From an uncultured Saprospiraceae bacterium (lineage in GTDB: Bacteria > Bacteroidota > Bacteroidia > Chitinophagales > Saprospiraceae), in NCBI GenBank assembly GCA_937928045.1, contig CALFWO010000005.1:1-64000 (forward strand): 64,000 nucleotides of DNA, in the 5' to 3' direction. The translations under genes and the position numbers were made by a program. The number at the start of each line of letters is the position of its first letter. Position 1 is the stretch's first letter. Of this stretch, positions 8,690-17,291 are shown piece after piece. Under the pieces are notes generated by a model that saw only the letters and a list, made by a program, of their open reading frames with translations, was not told the DNA's origin and made no database searches.

Positions 8690-10624
8690 CTATCTTTTCT
8701 TCTTGCGGCCTTTCACAGGATTGGTCAATCGTTGAGATATTTTGAGAAAATCCATAGCGGTAACCAATCCCACCAACTCGTTGTCTTTTACCACCGGGAG
8801 ACAGCCAATTTCATGGTCTCTCATCATATCGCGTGCTTTGAGCACGGATTCATGAGGACCGATCGTAACCGGAGATTGGATCATAATATCTTTTACTAGA
8901 ACTTCATCCTTCTTCAGTTTCGGACTCCTAATCAAATGATGCAACAGATTTCTGGAGGTAACTAATCCTACCAAGGCCCCGTTCTTATCTTCTACTGGGG
9001 TATATCGAATATTTCTCCAGTCCATCATCTCTGCGACCAGCTGAATAATATCATCTTTTTGAACAGTAAAAAGATCAGTTATCATGAATTCTTCTACGAG
9101 CATATCATCTGCTTTATAGTTATGTAGATCAGCTAGCTTAGGCATTTTCCAAGTATGAACAGGTTGTTCTTTTTTCTGATTCTGAATTATGGCAGAAGTC
9201 AAACAGGTCAAAGCTTCATCAGCCGTGGTTTCATTCTTCAGTTGAGTGAAAGCTCTCAATTGCCATCGAGCACCATTCATATGGGTCTTGCATCGACCTT
9301 CGATTACACCTAAATATCTATCGATATCAGCCTTGTCGATCTTTTGACTTTTCAATCCTTTTCTAGCAAGTGGCAAGAGTACTTTTCGCACCAGGTCTAC
9401 TGCGCTGATCTTTTTATCATTGCACCAAGTGAATTTAGAATCGATTCCATATCTCGATGCTTTGGCAAAGTTATCTCGGATATCAGCATAGCCAATATGT
9501 TTAGAAATGTCATCATATTCTTCAGCCATTCCCACCATACAGCCTAACCAAAAGGCAGCATTTGCGACTTCGTCTATTACTGTTGGGCCCGACGCAAAAA
9601 CTCGATTTTCTATTCTCAAGTGAGGTTTTCCATTTGGGCTGATTCCAAAGCAAGGTCTGTTCCAACGATAGACTGTCGAGTTGTGAACTTGTAACGCCCT
9701 AAGTTTTGGAACTTTTCCTTTGCTAATTTTATCAATAGAATCTTCTTTAATATCTCCCGCAATCAATACTCTAAATCTTGCAATGTCTTCTCGATAGATC
9801 TCAAGAACAGATTTTTTTAACCAATCCGAACCAAAGTTAACTCGAGGACTCCTTTCTCTTAAATGGTCATGAGTTGTTCTGGTATCTAAGGCTTGCTGGA
9901 AAAGTGCAATCCTGGATTCATGCCATAGTCTGCGACCAAATACAATTGGAGAGTTGGCAGAAATAGCAATACATGGCGCAGCAAGAACTTGCGAAATATT
10001 ATACATTTTTACAAAATCTTGCGGCGCTACTTGAAGGTGTACTTGAAAACTTGTGTTACAAGCTTCCAATAATGGAGAATCATGTCGAACCAATAATTCA
10101 TCAATACCCAATAATCTTAATTCATATGATGATCCAGTCAGTTGAGAATTAATAGATTCCATTAAAGCATGGTATCTTTTCTTTGGTGTAAGAAATTCCA
10201 TGTTTAAATGAAACTTGCGAAGCGTAGGAAGAATTCCGGTAAGAATAAGATCGGCATCCATACCATTTAAGGTCTCCGAAATCTTTTTTAGGTTTCTTTT
10301 ATTCTCTTTCTCTAATGCTGATAATGCTTTTCCTTTAAATTCTCTGGGTGTCAAATTGGTTTCTAGATTGAATTTAGCCAATTCGGTTTCTACCCAAGGG
10401 TATTCCTTCATTTTTCTTAAAGCCTTCATAGCAATGGCTGCCGGCTTAAGGCTATCATTATGCACCAAACACATTTCTTGTTCTGCTCCAATTCTTGTAA
10501 TTCCTTGTTCGAACCAGTCGTTATCAATCATGTACTCCAATGCCTGAACGTCATCCAATAATTGTTGGACAAAGTTTCTCATTTGATTCTCATCATTCAG
10601 TAGACTTACTCTTTGTTCACCCAT
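8690..10624 (-). CDS. GCS2-type carboxylate-amine ligase fused to two CBS domains
   Basis: A 644-residue protein. Residues 1 to about 495 belong to the glutamate-cysteine ligase GCS2 superfamily: GAEQEMCLVHND near 46 and TNLTPREFKGKAL near 110, RLLGIDELLVRHDSP, CNTSFQVHLQVAP, and RIENRVFASGPT with the conserved substrate-loop arginine region. Residues 505-635 hold a CBS pair: MITDLFTVQKDDIIQLVAEMM and MIQSPVTIGPHESVLKARDMM, each ending in a GLVTxxxxL strand. CBS pairs usually bind adenine nucleotides, so allosteric control by energy state is plausible. The substrate is not known; gamma-glutamylcysteine synthesis is one option. It is a single gene. Confidence 0.85.
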   Translation of the reverse strand: MGEQRVSLLNDENQMRNFVQQLLDDVQALEYMIDNDWFEQGITRIGAEQEMCLVHNDSLKPAAIAMKALRKMKEYPWVETELAKFNLETNLTPREFKGKALSALEKENKRNLKKISETLNGMDADLILTGILPTLRKFHLNMEFLTPKKRYHALMESINSQLTGSSYELRLLGIDELLVRHDSPLLEACNTSFQVHLQVAPQDFVKMYNISQVLAAPCIAISANSPIVFGRRLWHESRIALFQQALDTRTTHDHLRERSPRVNFGSDWLKKSVLEIYREDIARFRVLIAGDIKEDSIDKISKGKVPKLRALQVHNSTVYRWNRPCFGISPNGKPHLRIENRVFASGPTVIDEVANAAFWLGCMVGMAEEYDDISKHIGYADIRDNFAKASRYGIDSKFTWCNDKKISAVDLVRKVLLPLARKGLKSQKIDKADIDRYLGVIEGRCKTHMNGARWQLRAFTQLKNETTADEALTCLTSAIIQNQKKEQPVHTWKMPKLADLHNYKADDMLVEEFMITDLFTVQKDDIIQLVAEMMDWRNIRYTPVEDKNGALVGLVTSRNLLHHLIRSPKLKKDEVLVKDIMIQSPVTIGPHESVLKARDMMRDHEIGCLPVVKDNELVGLVTAMDFLKISQRLTNPVKGRKKKR

Positions 10625-10772
10625 AGCCGATCGGTTGGTTGGTCGTTTTTATTTTGCTATCAAAATAGAGAATTTCTGCTTTATTTTTACTTGAATTGGA
10701 ATATTGCTTTTGATTTTTATAATCTTGAGCTATTCTCATATAATTTGTTAGCTACATTCTCGTTTTAAGCAT

Positions 10773-11294
10773 ATGATCCGTTTAGCCATCCTTAGTTTTT
10801 TGGCCTTTTTGACGTTGCCTTCTTGTAACAGTGATGATTCTGTGGAGCTGGTAGAAATTCCAATAATCATTGAGTTTGAAATTCCTGCAGCTTTGAATAC
10901 CATTGAGGATCATTTTTTCGAAATAAGAAATATTGCAAATCCAACTCGACAGATATTGGATGCAAATGGGATTGACGAAAGTTCTATTCTTAGAATCAAT
11001 CCCAAAGCGGTTCAACTAATCGTTTTGTTCGATGATACGCAGTTGTCATTCATACAAGAATGTTCAATAAGTCTATTCAGTGATATTGTCGGAAGAAAGT
11101 CTGAAGCCTTTTGGACGAATTCAATTCCCTTCAATGCTGGATCAGATATTGATATTCCTGGAACCTTGATCGATGCTTCTGATTTTTTAGATCAGGATAG
11201 GTTGAATGTAGAGATTCAATTGGACACCAGAGAAATAAATTCTCGGTTTATTTCCGCTCGCATGAATATGACTTTTACTGTCCGAGGCAATTAG
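10773..11294 (+). CDS. Lipoprotein of unknown function
   Basis: A 173-residue protein with a lipoprotein signal peptide (MIRLAILSFLAFLTLPSC, lipobox LPSC, lipidated Cys at 18). The mature part is acidic and strand-rich (VELVEIPIIIEFEIPAAL at the start, RFISARMNMTFTVRGN at the end) and looks like one compact beta domain. No family recognised. It is transcribed away from the GCS2-CBS gene, with 148 bases between the two starts, and is followed 63 bases later by the DUF2805 gene. Confidence 0.75.
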   Translation: MIRLAILSFLAFLTLPSCNSDDSVELVEIPIIIEFEIPAALNTIEDHFFEIRNIANPTRQILDANGIDESSILRINPKAVQLIVLFDDTQLSFIQECSISLFSDIVGRKSEAFWTNSIPFNAGSDIDIPGTLIDASDFLDQDRLNVEIQLDTREINSRFISARMNMTFTVRGN

Positions 11295-11357
11295 CCTTAA
11301 ATTTTCGACTAATTTATTGAACAATATCCGTTCATTTCCTTTAGTAATAAAAAAGAA

Positions 11358-11639
11358 ATGAAGTCATCCTTAAGTCCAAGAGATATTGACCGAATTGTAG
11401 AAATGGCCTGGGAAGATCGTACTTCATTTGATGCCATTAAATTACAATTTGGCGTTCCTGAAAAGGAAGTAATCAACATTATGCGACGCGAGATGAAAGC
11501 TTCAAGTTTTCGAATGTGGCGCGCAAGAGTTCAAGGTCGAAAAACAAAACATGCAGCCTCAAGATCCGAGGATGTAAATAGATTTAAATGCAGTCGTCAA
11601 CGTAGAATCAGCAACAATAAAATCTCAAAAAGAAAATAG
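11358..11639 (+). CDS. DUF2805 / TIGR03643 family small basic protein
   Basis: A 93-residue basic protein. The core SPRDIDRIVEMAWEDRTSFDAI, FGVPEKEVINIMRREMK and SFRMWRARVQGRKTKH is the signature of the TIGR03643 (DUF2805) family, found mainly in Bacteroidota and Proteobacteria. The helix-turn-helix-like pattern and strongly basic tail (residues 60-93) suggest nucleic-acid binding, but no role has been established to my knowledge. The start codon follows the run AAAAAAGAA. Confidence 0.85.
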   Translation: MKSSLSPRDIDRIVEMAWEDRTSFDAIKLQFGVPEKEVINIMRREMKASSFRMWRARVQGRKTKHAASRSEDVNRFKCSRQRRISNNKISKRK

Positions 11640-11667
11640 CCACCAAGGGTAGAATACTTGGTGGCTA
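11637..11667. terminator. Inverted repeat between convergent genes, possible terminator
   Basis: TAGCCACCAAG and CTTGGTGGCTA are perfect 11-base arms around a 9-base loop. It starts on the stop codon of the DUF2805 gene. There is no T-run on either strand, so intrinsic termination is uncertain. Confidence 0.5.
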
Positions 11668-11724
11668 TTGATCATCCCAATTTGTATTAACTTCTTTACA
11701 GCAATTTGGATTTCAGTAATGCTG

Positions 11725-13506
11725 CTATTTCTTCAAGCTTTCTCCTACTATTGTTTTCAAAGTAGTCAAGCCTAAGGCTTTTGCTTGTTTGTATTCTATT
11801 CCAGAGTTGATATAGTAGTCTTCTATCAAAACTTGTGATTGATAGTAAGCAATTTTCATTGTCGTCACAATCTTTTTGTGCAACGGATCTGATTTTGCCC
11901 ATTGGTCCATCTCTTCCCAGTAAGTTGTATTCCAATTGTAAATGGAAGTCATTTCTTCATTGGTGAAAGTTTGAGGATTAAGGAAAAGTTGTGATCTAAC
12001 GGCAGGCGCATTTTTGACCAATCCTTTATTTGTAGGATCGATATCTCTAACGATAGTTTCTAAATTTTGCAATACTTCCCAATCCATAAATGGATCACAA
12101 GATTCCATGGTATAATTCTCTACCGCGTCAAAAGCTTGTATCGCATCATATTGGTGTTTCTGGAAAAGCCAACAAGGCACAGGAACATCGGCATTCACAC
12201 CGTGCAAAAATGCCAAGTGTTTCAATAACTGTTCTTTGTCATGGTAAGAATAACTTGCTGTGAAATCAAAAGGTAAATCTCCAGAAAAATCAGCAAAACT
12301 TTCTTTATTGGCTTCATTCATCAATCTATTAACTTCCAATAAATTGTCATCACTAAGCTCTCGTAGGATATATGCTTGATACGCTTTTGACAATGGATGA
12401 CTAGATTTTTCCAAAGCATTTTTTGCTATCGTTGGAGTACCAAGAACCAAATCAATAGCGGCGATTAATTCACTCTGCGCGTAGACTACTTTTTTGGGAG
12501 CCATATATTTTCGGAGTAAACTGTACTTTTTCCAATCTTGGTTATGTGCACTGAAATCACTAAAAGCCACAGAGGTACCATCGCCATAATATCCATCCAA
12601 AGAACCGTCGTAATATTTATTTTCTTTTAAAACCTTTTGAAGTTCTAAAGCAGAAGTTCTTTTGATTTCTGCTCGAATAGCTGGCATACTCAAACCAGAT
12701 TTAACCGTGGCCTTTGCTACAAACTCAGGCGTGTAATCCTCAGGAATAGTGGTAGCCGCAGGAGCGATAGGCTCTACTTTTGTAACCACTGGTTTCGCTG
12801 AGGGTTCATTGACTTCTGCCACTACTACCACCTCCTCCTTATCAAGCTCTTCCTTTTTAGGAGCGCGCTTGATAGGAGGTTTAGGTGTAGCATTGGCAGT
12901 CTCAGTAACAACTGCCAATGTAGATTCAAGGGGATCCGGTAGAAATAATTCTTTTGCTTCAAAATCGGTTACCGGATGAAGTCGTAGTGAGTACTCAGTG
13001 CGAATGAAGGCATTTCCGTAGCCAGCTTTCTTAAACTCAGCCACTCTTTTCAGAGTAGCTTCATGGCTAGGAAAAGGCCCAGCCACTATTCTTAATTGCG
13101 TTTTATCGATGATCGTCGAAATAGGCAATGCATTTTTATATTTACTCCAAGCGATTCGCTCTCCTGGTAATTCTATTCCTAATTGTATGACTTCTACCTG
13201 TTGGTCAGAATTCAATTTTCTTCTACTGATATACGCATCTGGAAATCCCTTTGCATGGATTGTCGAAAGCATTGCATTTGCCGCAGCCTCAGTTTCATAT
13301 TCTCCAAGAAAAAGGTGGTTAAGATGTTCGTTGAATGACTCTGCATATAGGTATCCCATTGAGCGGACATCGGAAAAGTCTTCAGGATCTAGTTGTACAA
13401 AAGAACCTAAGTGAATGCTAAAGTATTCTGGTTGAGAATTAATTTGAGCTATAGACATAGCCCATACACCCATAATGAGGGTGGCGGTAAGCCAAATGTG
13501 TTTCAT
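11725..13506 (-). CDS. Exported SPOR-like and peptidoglycan-binding-like protein
   Basis: A 593-residue protein with a signal peptide (1-20, ending MSIAQ). Residues about 25-100 and 110-180 look like two SPOR-type repeats (YFSIHLGSFVQLDP; FLGEYETEAAANAMLSTIHAKGFPDAYI; QLRIVAGPFPSHEATLKRVAEFKKAGYGNAFI); SPOR domains bind denuded peptidoglycan. A Pro/Lys/Glu/Val-rich linker follows (205-265), then a short peptidoglycan_binding_1-like helix pair (ALELQKVLKENKYYDGSLDGYYG, near 290). The C-terminal 270 residues are helical and unrecognised. A periplasmic role in cell-wall remodelling or envelope anchoring is inferred. It is flanked by convergent and same-strand neighbours with no operon partner. 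Confidence 0.75.
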   Translation of the reverse strand: MKHIWLTATLIMGVWAMSIAQINSQPEYFSIHLGSFVQLDPEDFSDVRSMGYLYAESFNEHLNHLFLGEYETEAAANAMLSTIHAKGFPDAYISRRKLNSDQQVEVIQLGIELPGERIAWSKYKNALPISTIIDKTQLRIVAGPFPSHEATLKRVAEFKKAGYGNAFIRTEYSLRLHPVTDFEAKELFLPDPLESTLAVVTETANATPKPPIKRAPKKEELDKEEVVVVAEVNEPSAKPVVTKVEPIAPAATTIPEDYTPEFVAKATVKSGLSMPAIRAEIKRTSALELQKVLKENKYYDGSLDGYYGDGTSVAFSDFSAHNQDWKKYSLLRKYMAPKKVVYAQSELIAAIDLVLGTPTIAKNALEKSSHPLSKAYQAYILRELSDDNLLEVNRLMNEANKESFADFSGDLPFDFTASYSYHDKEQLLKHLAFLHGVNADVPVPCWLFQKHQYDAIQAFDAVENYTMESCDPFMDWEVLQNLETIVRDIDPTNKGLVKNAPAVRSQLFLNPQTFTNEEMTSIYNWNTTYWEEMDQWAKSDPLHKKIVTTMKIAYYQSQVLIEDYYINSGIEYKQAKALGLTTLKTIVGESLKK

Positions 13507-13673
13507 AGTAATGTAGTGTTTTGCAATAATCTGACTACAAAGTCAGAATACTCCAACGCGAATATATAGAAGAATTGTATCTAATCGCAAATATTTCAGC
13601 GATTTATCTATAAAAGTTTGTAGTAATGCTTAAGGGCTAAGTCTACAATCTCGTTTTCTCGATCTCCCAACAA

Positions 13674-15803
13674 TTATTGCACAATCCAATTTAGTCGTTT
13701 GACACTTTTGTCCTCAACTAACTCGATAACATAACTTCCCTTGGGCGGTGAAATGAGAAGTTCGATGTTTTGATTGGTGGATTGAAAGGTGTGAACAATA
13801 TGTCCTGTTTGGGAAAAAACATTGATGGTGACCAATCCCGTGGAAGACCTTTTCAAACGAGCGTTTCCGGTACTGGGATTTGGATATAAAGCGATACTGT
13901 TATCCGAAAATTCATTGATCGATGACAATTCTTGGCAGTTATAGACCAAGTCAATTCCATCATCAGACAAGTCTACGGTATCTAAAATAACTTCATCGCA
14001 GTTGACCTGAATGATATATTTGCCTTTGTATCCATCGGTATTGATAACACCATTAGCAGCGGTCGTCTCAAATTTGTCTGTCCACCATTCATTAAACACT
14101 AGATCTATGAAAGCTTGACCAGAAGGCTTCAAATTCCAATCTTCATCAAACATTGGAGCATTGTCTTTCCAATGTGCTCCATCCCAAAATCCCCACATCA
14201 AAAATCCATCTGTTGAAGGGTGAGAAAAAATGTAAGTCAAGAAATCTCGCATATATGCTGCTTCGACCTCATCTCCTGCATCGCCATCAATGTCAAACTC
14301 AGTTATCTTTTGCTTCAAACCAAATTTTTCGTAAAAATCACTTAAAATATCTTCTACTTGATAAATGGATGTTGGGTAAGTCCCAATGTGAGCCTGGAAT
14401 CCTATTCCATCTAGCGGAGCACCAGCATCAATAATCTCTTGTATGAATCCTTGATAGCGATCGTAAACTGGTCCTTTGGATCGCTGCGAAGAAATTGTCA
14501 TGTAATCATTAATATAAAGTTTCGGACTGTCGTCAATGGCTTTCGTTTTGTTTAGAACATCGAGGTAAATTTCTCTACCGGTAATAAAGCCATTATTCCC
14601 CGCAAGCGAATCTTCTAAGAATCGTTCTACAGTAATTTCATTCAGCACATCCCATTCTGCTAATTCACCTTTGATTGAAGGATAATTAAGTATTTCTTCT
14701 AGATGTTCATCAATTCTTTCTAATACATAATCTGTATTGGCAATGTTCAATCTAACATCATTGGGTAAATACCAGCGTCCTGGCCAAAGTAAATTATGAC
14801 CCCGAACTTTTATGTCTTTTGCTTTGAGCCAATCAATAGCATCTGCCTTTTCAAATTGTGACGTTGGCCATTGACTTTCCCAAGCATCCCATTTCAATCC
14901 ATTTTCAAAAACCACCCAATTAAATCCATGTCCTTTTCCATCGAGATCGAGCAACTTAGATTCATAAATATCATCCTGGCAATCATTTCCGGCTATTGCA
15001 CAAGAAACTACAGCTGTTCCGAAGGCATACTCATGCTGCATCATTTGAATGGCTACGCCAGCATTCTCCAAGGGGTTTCCATTGTTATCATTAACGGTGA
15101 TTTGAATATTTGCTTTTCGTAAACTTTCGATATTTTCTTGTGCCACAAACCTCCAGGGAGCATCCGCTTCATATCCGCCGTACACATCATTATTTCTAAT
15201 ATTCGGCAAGTCTTCTTCCGCGTAAGCATTTTGATAATTGATGATATTTATTCCTGTGAATTGAACATTCTGTTGTGCTGCACCAATATGAAATCCAAAC
15301 TGAAATGCACCAACATCATAACTCGCACTGGATACAAATGGAACCAAATATTGTCTCCATTCTAAACCAACAGGAAAAGTGCGATAAACCTCTTTTTGAT
15401 AAGTGACATTGTTCTCTGCAAAAATATTTAGCCTTCCTTCTGCTCCAGTTGCTGTTCGAGCCCAATAAACCAGCAGGCATACATCATTTTCTTGAATGGC
15501 TTGCTCGTTAGTAATACCCCAGCCAGCGTTCCAAGCATTTTCATAGTCCACTGTAATGTCAGCATTTACTGCATGACTAAATGATTCATCTGCAATATCA
15601 ACATAGGTTACACCATCTTGTCCATAGTTCCATGCTGCAAGGTTATTGGCAATATGATCAGTTGAAATATTGAATGTACCCCCGGAAATACCATAGTCAT
15701 TCTGAAGTTGATCGAGTAGCGCCTGATGATAGTCATCTTGCGCTCCTATGTGAATACTGGAACAGAAAAATATAAACAGTAATAAAATTTTCAAAATTTT
15801 CAT
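13674..15803 (-). CDS. Secreted GH10 endo-1,4-beta-xylanase with T9SS sorting domain
   Basis: A 709-residue protein with a signal peptide (1-21, ending IHIGAQ). Residues about 40-200 form a beta-sandwich resembling a carbohydrate-binding module. Residues 225-590 are a GH10 barrel: RGHNLLWPGRWYLP (HNLxW motif), ELAEWDVLNEI with the acid/base glutamate near 388, and KQKITEFDID with the nucleophile near 501, then FLMWGFWDGAHW. After a linker, the last 75 residues (IALYPNPSTGNARL, GHIVHTFQ, GSYVIELVEDKS) are a type-A T9SS C-terminal domain, so the enzyme should be exported across the outer membrane and displayed or released. Xylan or related beta-1,4-glycans are the likely substrates. Confidence 0.93.
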   Translation of the reverse strand: MKILKILLLFIFFCSSIHIGAQDDYHQALLDQLQNDYGISGGTFNISTDHIANNLAAWNYGQDGVTYVDIADESFSHAVNADITVDYENAWNAGWGITNEQAIQENDVCLLVYWARTATGAEGRLNIFAENNVTYQKEVYRTFPVGLEWRQYLVPFVSSASYDVGAFQFGFHIGAAQQNVQFTGINIINYQNAYAEEDLPNIRNNDVYGGYEADAPWRFVAQENIESLRKANIQITVNDNNGNPLENAGVAIQMMQHEYAFGTAVVSCAIAGNDCQDDIYESKLLDLDGKGHGFNWVVFENGLKWDAWESQWPTSQFEKADAIDWLKAKDIKVRGHNLLWPGRWYLPNDVRLNIANTDYVLERIDEHLEEILNYPSIKGELAEWDVLNEITVERFLEDSLAGNNGFITGREIYLDVLNKTKAIDDSPKLYINDYMTISSQRSKGPVYDRYQGFIQEIIDAGAPLDGIGFQAHIGTYPTSIYQVEDILSDFYEKFGLKQKITEFDIDGDAGDEVEAAYMRDFLTYIFSHPSTDGFLMWGFWDGAHWKDNAPMFDEDWNLKPSGQAFIDLVFNEWWTDKFETTAANGVINTDGYKGKYIIQVNCDEVILDTVDLSDDGIDLVYNCQELSSINEFSDNSIALYPNPSTGNARLKRSSTGLVTINVFSQTGHIVHTFQSTNQNIELLISPPKGSYVIELVEDKSVKRLNWIVQ

Positions 15804-15938
15804 TGGAAAAAGCTTTTGGCCTATCTAAAATACGAAAAGATAAGAGAAAAGGTTAGTACCTTTTTATCAAGCTTGTAAGTCAACTAATTGGAGTTTTTAT
15901 AATTTGGAAAAACATTGATTGTGATCAACTTGGGATTT

Positions 15939-16313
15939 CTAAGCTTCAGTTTCTGAATTGTTTGCTTCGATATACTCATTAAGAATCTCTTCAAGATTGG
16001 GCTTGGGAATCAAACCTTGAAAACGTTCCACCACTTTCCCTTGATTTACAAACATGATCGTCGGTATAGATTTGATTTTAAAGTGCTGACTGAGTTTAGG
16101 GTTTTGTTCAGTATTCACCTTGACAACCAAAGCTTTTCCATCAAATTCAGCAGCCAACTCGTCGATGATTGGCCCAAGTATTTTACAAGGACCACACCAA
16201 TCGGCATAGAAATCCACAAGTACAGGAATTTTTGATTCTGCTACAAGTTCATTAAACGAGGCATCAGTAATCTGCGGTGTTTCGTATTTCGGTTTTTTCT
16301 TCCTCCAGAACAT
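15939..16313 (-). CDS. trxA: Thioredoxin
   Basis: A 124-residue thioredoxin-fold protein. The active site WCGPC (Cys40 and Cys43) sits in VLVDFYADWCGPCKILGP, and the cis-proline loop is KSIPTIMFV. I chose the start MFWRKKKPKY at 16313 because the 16-residue extension from 16361 is not conserved in thioredoxins. The N-terminus is basic and short, without a signal peptide, so the protein is cytoplasmic. It probably serves general disulfide reduction. No operon partner is apparent. Confidence 0.93.
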   Translation of the reverse strand: MFWRKKKPKYETPQITDASFNELVAESKIPVLVDFYADWCGPCKILGPIIDELAAEFDGKALVVKVNTEQNPKLSQHFKIKSIPTIMFVNQGKVVERFQGLIPKPNLEEILNEYIEANNSETEA

Positions 16314-16547
16314 ATTTTGTATTATTAGTAGCTTCAAAATATTACAACGCCGAAGATGCAAACTTGTTCTGAAATCTAAAAGACATGTGGTTCCTAGCCC
16401 AGAAGTGATTGGTTATGATATAGATCAGCTGCAGAATAGGGAAATCGAAATGGGAATGAAGGGTTGACTAAAAATAATTCTTTTAAATAGGATGGACACT
16501 TGTTGTCTAGTTCATTCCAAACTGCAAAAAAAGGTATTTGCAAATGT

Positions 16548-17279
16548 CTAGGTAAAATGCTTCAGCATTCTAATTTCCTCTTGACGGAGGTGTCTCCAGT
16601 AGCCGCGAGAAAGGTCTTTCTTCGTTAATCCAGCGAAGTATATACGATCCAGTTTGATCACCGTATAGCCAACATGTTGAAATATGCGACGAACAATTCT
16701 ATTTCTTCCGATATGAATCTCTAGCCGTACAATTTTTCTATTTTTTTGATCTGGGAAATTGATCCAATCTACGGCCGCAGGACCATCTTCAAGTTCTAGT
16801 CCCTTCTTAATTTTTTCAAAATCTTGATCTGACAATTCTTTGTCAAGTACCGCTTCATAGACCTTGGCTACTTCATGACTAGGATGCGTAAGTTTTTTCG
16901 CAAGATCTCCATCATTCGTTAGAAGCAATAGTCCTACGGTATCTCTGTCTAATCTGCCCACAGGAAATATTCGTTCTTTGATTTTGCCCTTCAAAATGTC
17001 CATCACTGTGGTTCGACCTTTTTCATCGTCCATTGTAGTGATTGTATTCTTGGGTTTATTCATCAAAATGTAAACCCTATTTTTTTGCGGTGTAATTTCT
17101 TTGTCGTCAAAAAGAACAACATCAGAATCTTGGACCAAGTAAGCCGGATTGATTTCAACAACTCCGTTGACTTTCACTTTTCCAGCCTTGACCCAATCAG
17201 CTGCTTTTCGACGAGAACCGATACCTGCATGAGCGACGAATTTATTGAGTCGCATTCCTGTTTCTTGATTGTCTGACAT
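16548..17279 (-). CDS. rluB: RsuA/RluB-family rRNA pseudouridine synthase
   Basis: A 243-residue enzyme that isomerises uridine in rRNA. Residues 9-58 are an S4 RNA-binding domain (MRLNKFVAHAGIGSRRKAADW, KVKVNGVVEI). The catalytic domain has the motif PVGRLDRDTVGLLLLTNDGDLA with the catalytic aspartate at 111, and GRNRIVRRIFQHVGYTVIKLDRI near the end. RluB or RsuA cannot be separated by eye, so the symbol is provisional. The start lies 12 bases after the dnaB stop, so the two genes are probably co-transcribed. Confidence 0.9.
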   Translation of the reverse strand: MSDNQETGMRLNKFVAHAGIGSRRKAADWVKAGKVKVNGVVEINPAYLVQDSDVVLFDDKEITPQKNRVYILMNKPKNTITTMDDEKGRTTVMDILKGKIKERIFPVGRLDRDTVGLLLLTNDGDLAKKLTHPSHEVAKVYEAVLDKELSDQDFEKIKKGLELEDGPAAVDWINFPDQKNRKIVRLEIHIGRNRIVRRIFQHVGYTVIKLDRIYFAGLTKKDLSRGYWRHLRQEEIRMLKHFT

Positions 17280-17291
17280 CGAAAATAAAAA

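Noticed and set aside
11637..11667. Hairpin arm CTTGGTGGCTAT matches the 5' end of 5S rRNA
   Set aside because: Only 11-12 bases match and the context is a plain inverted repeat between convergent genes; chance is the simpler explanation.
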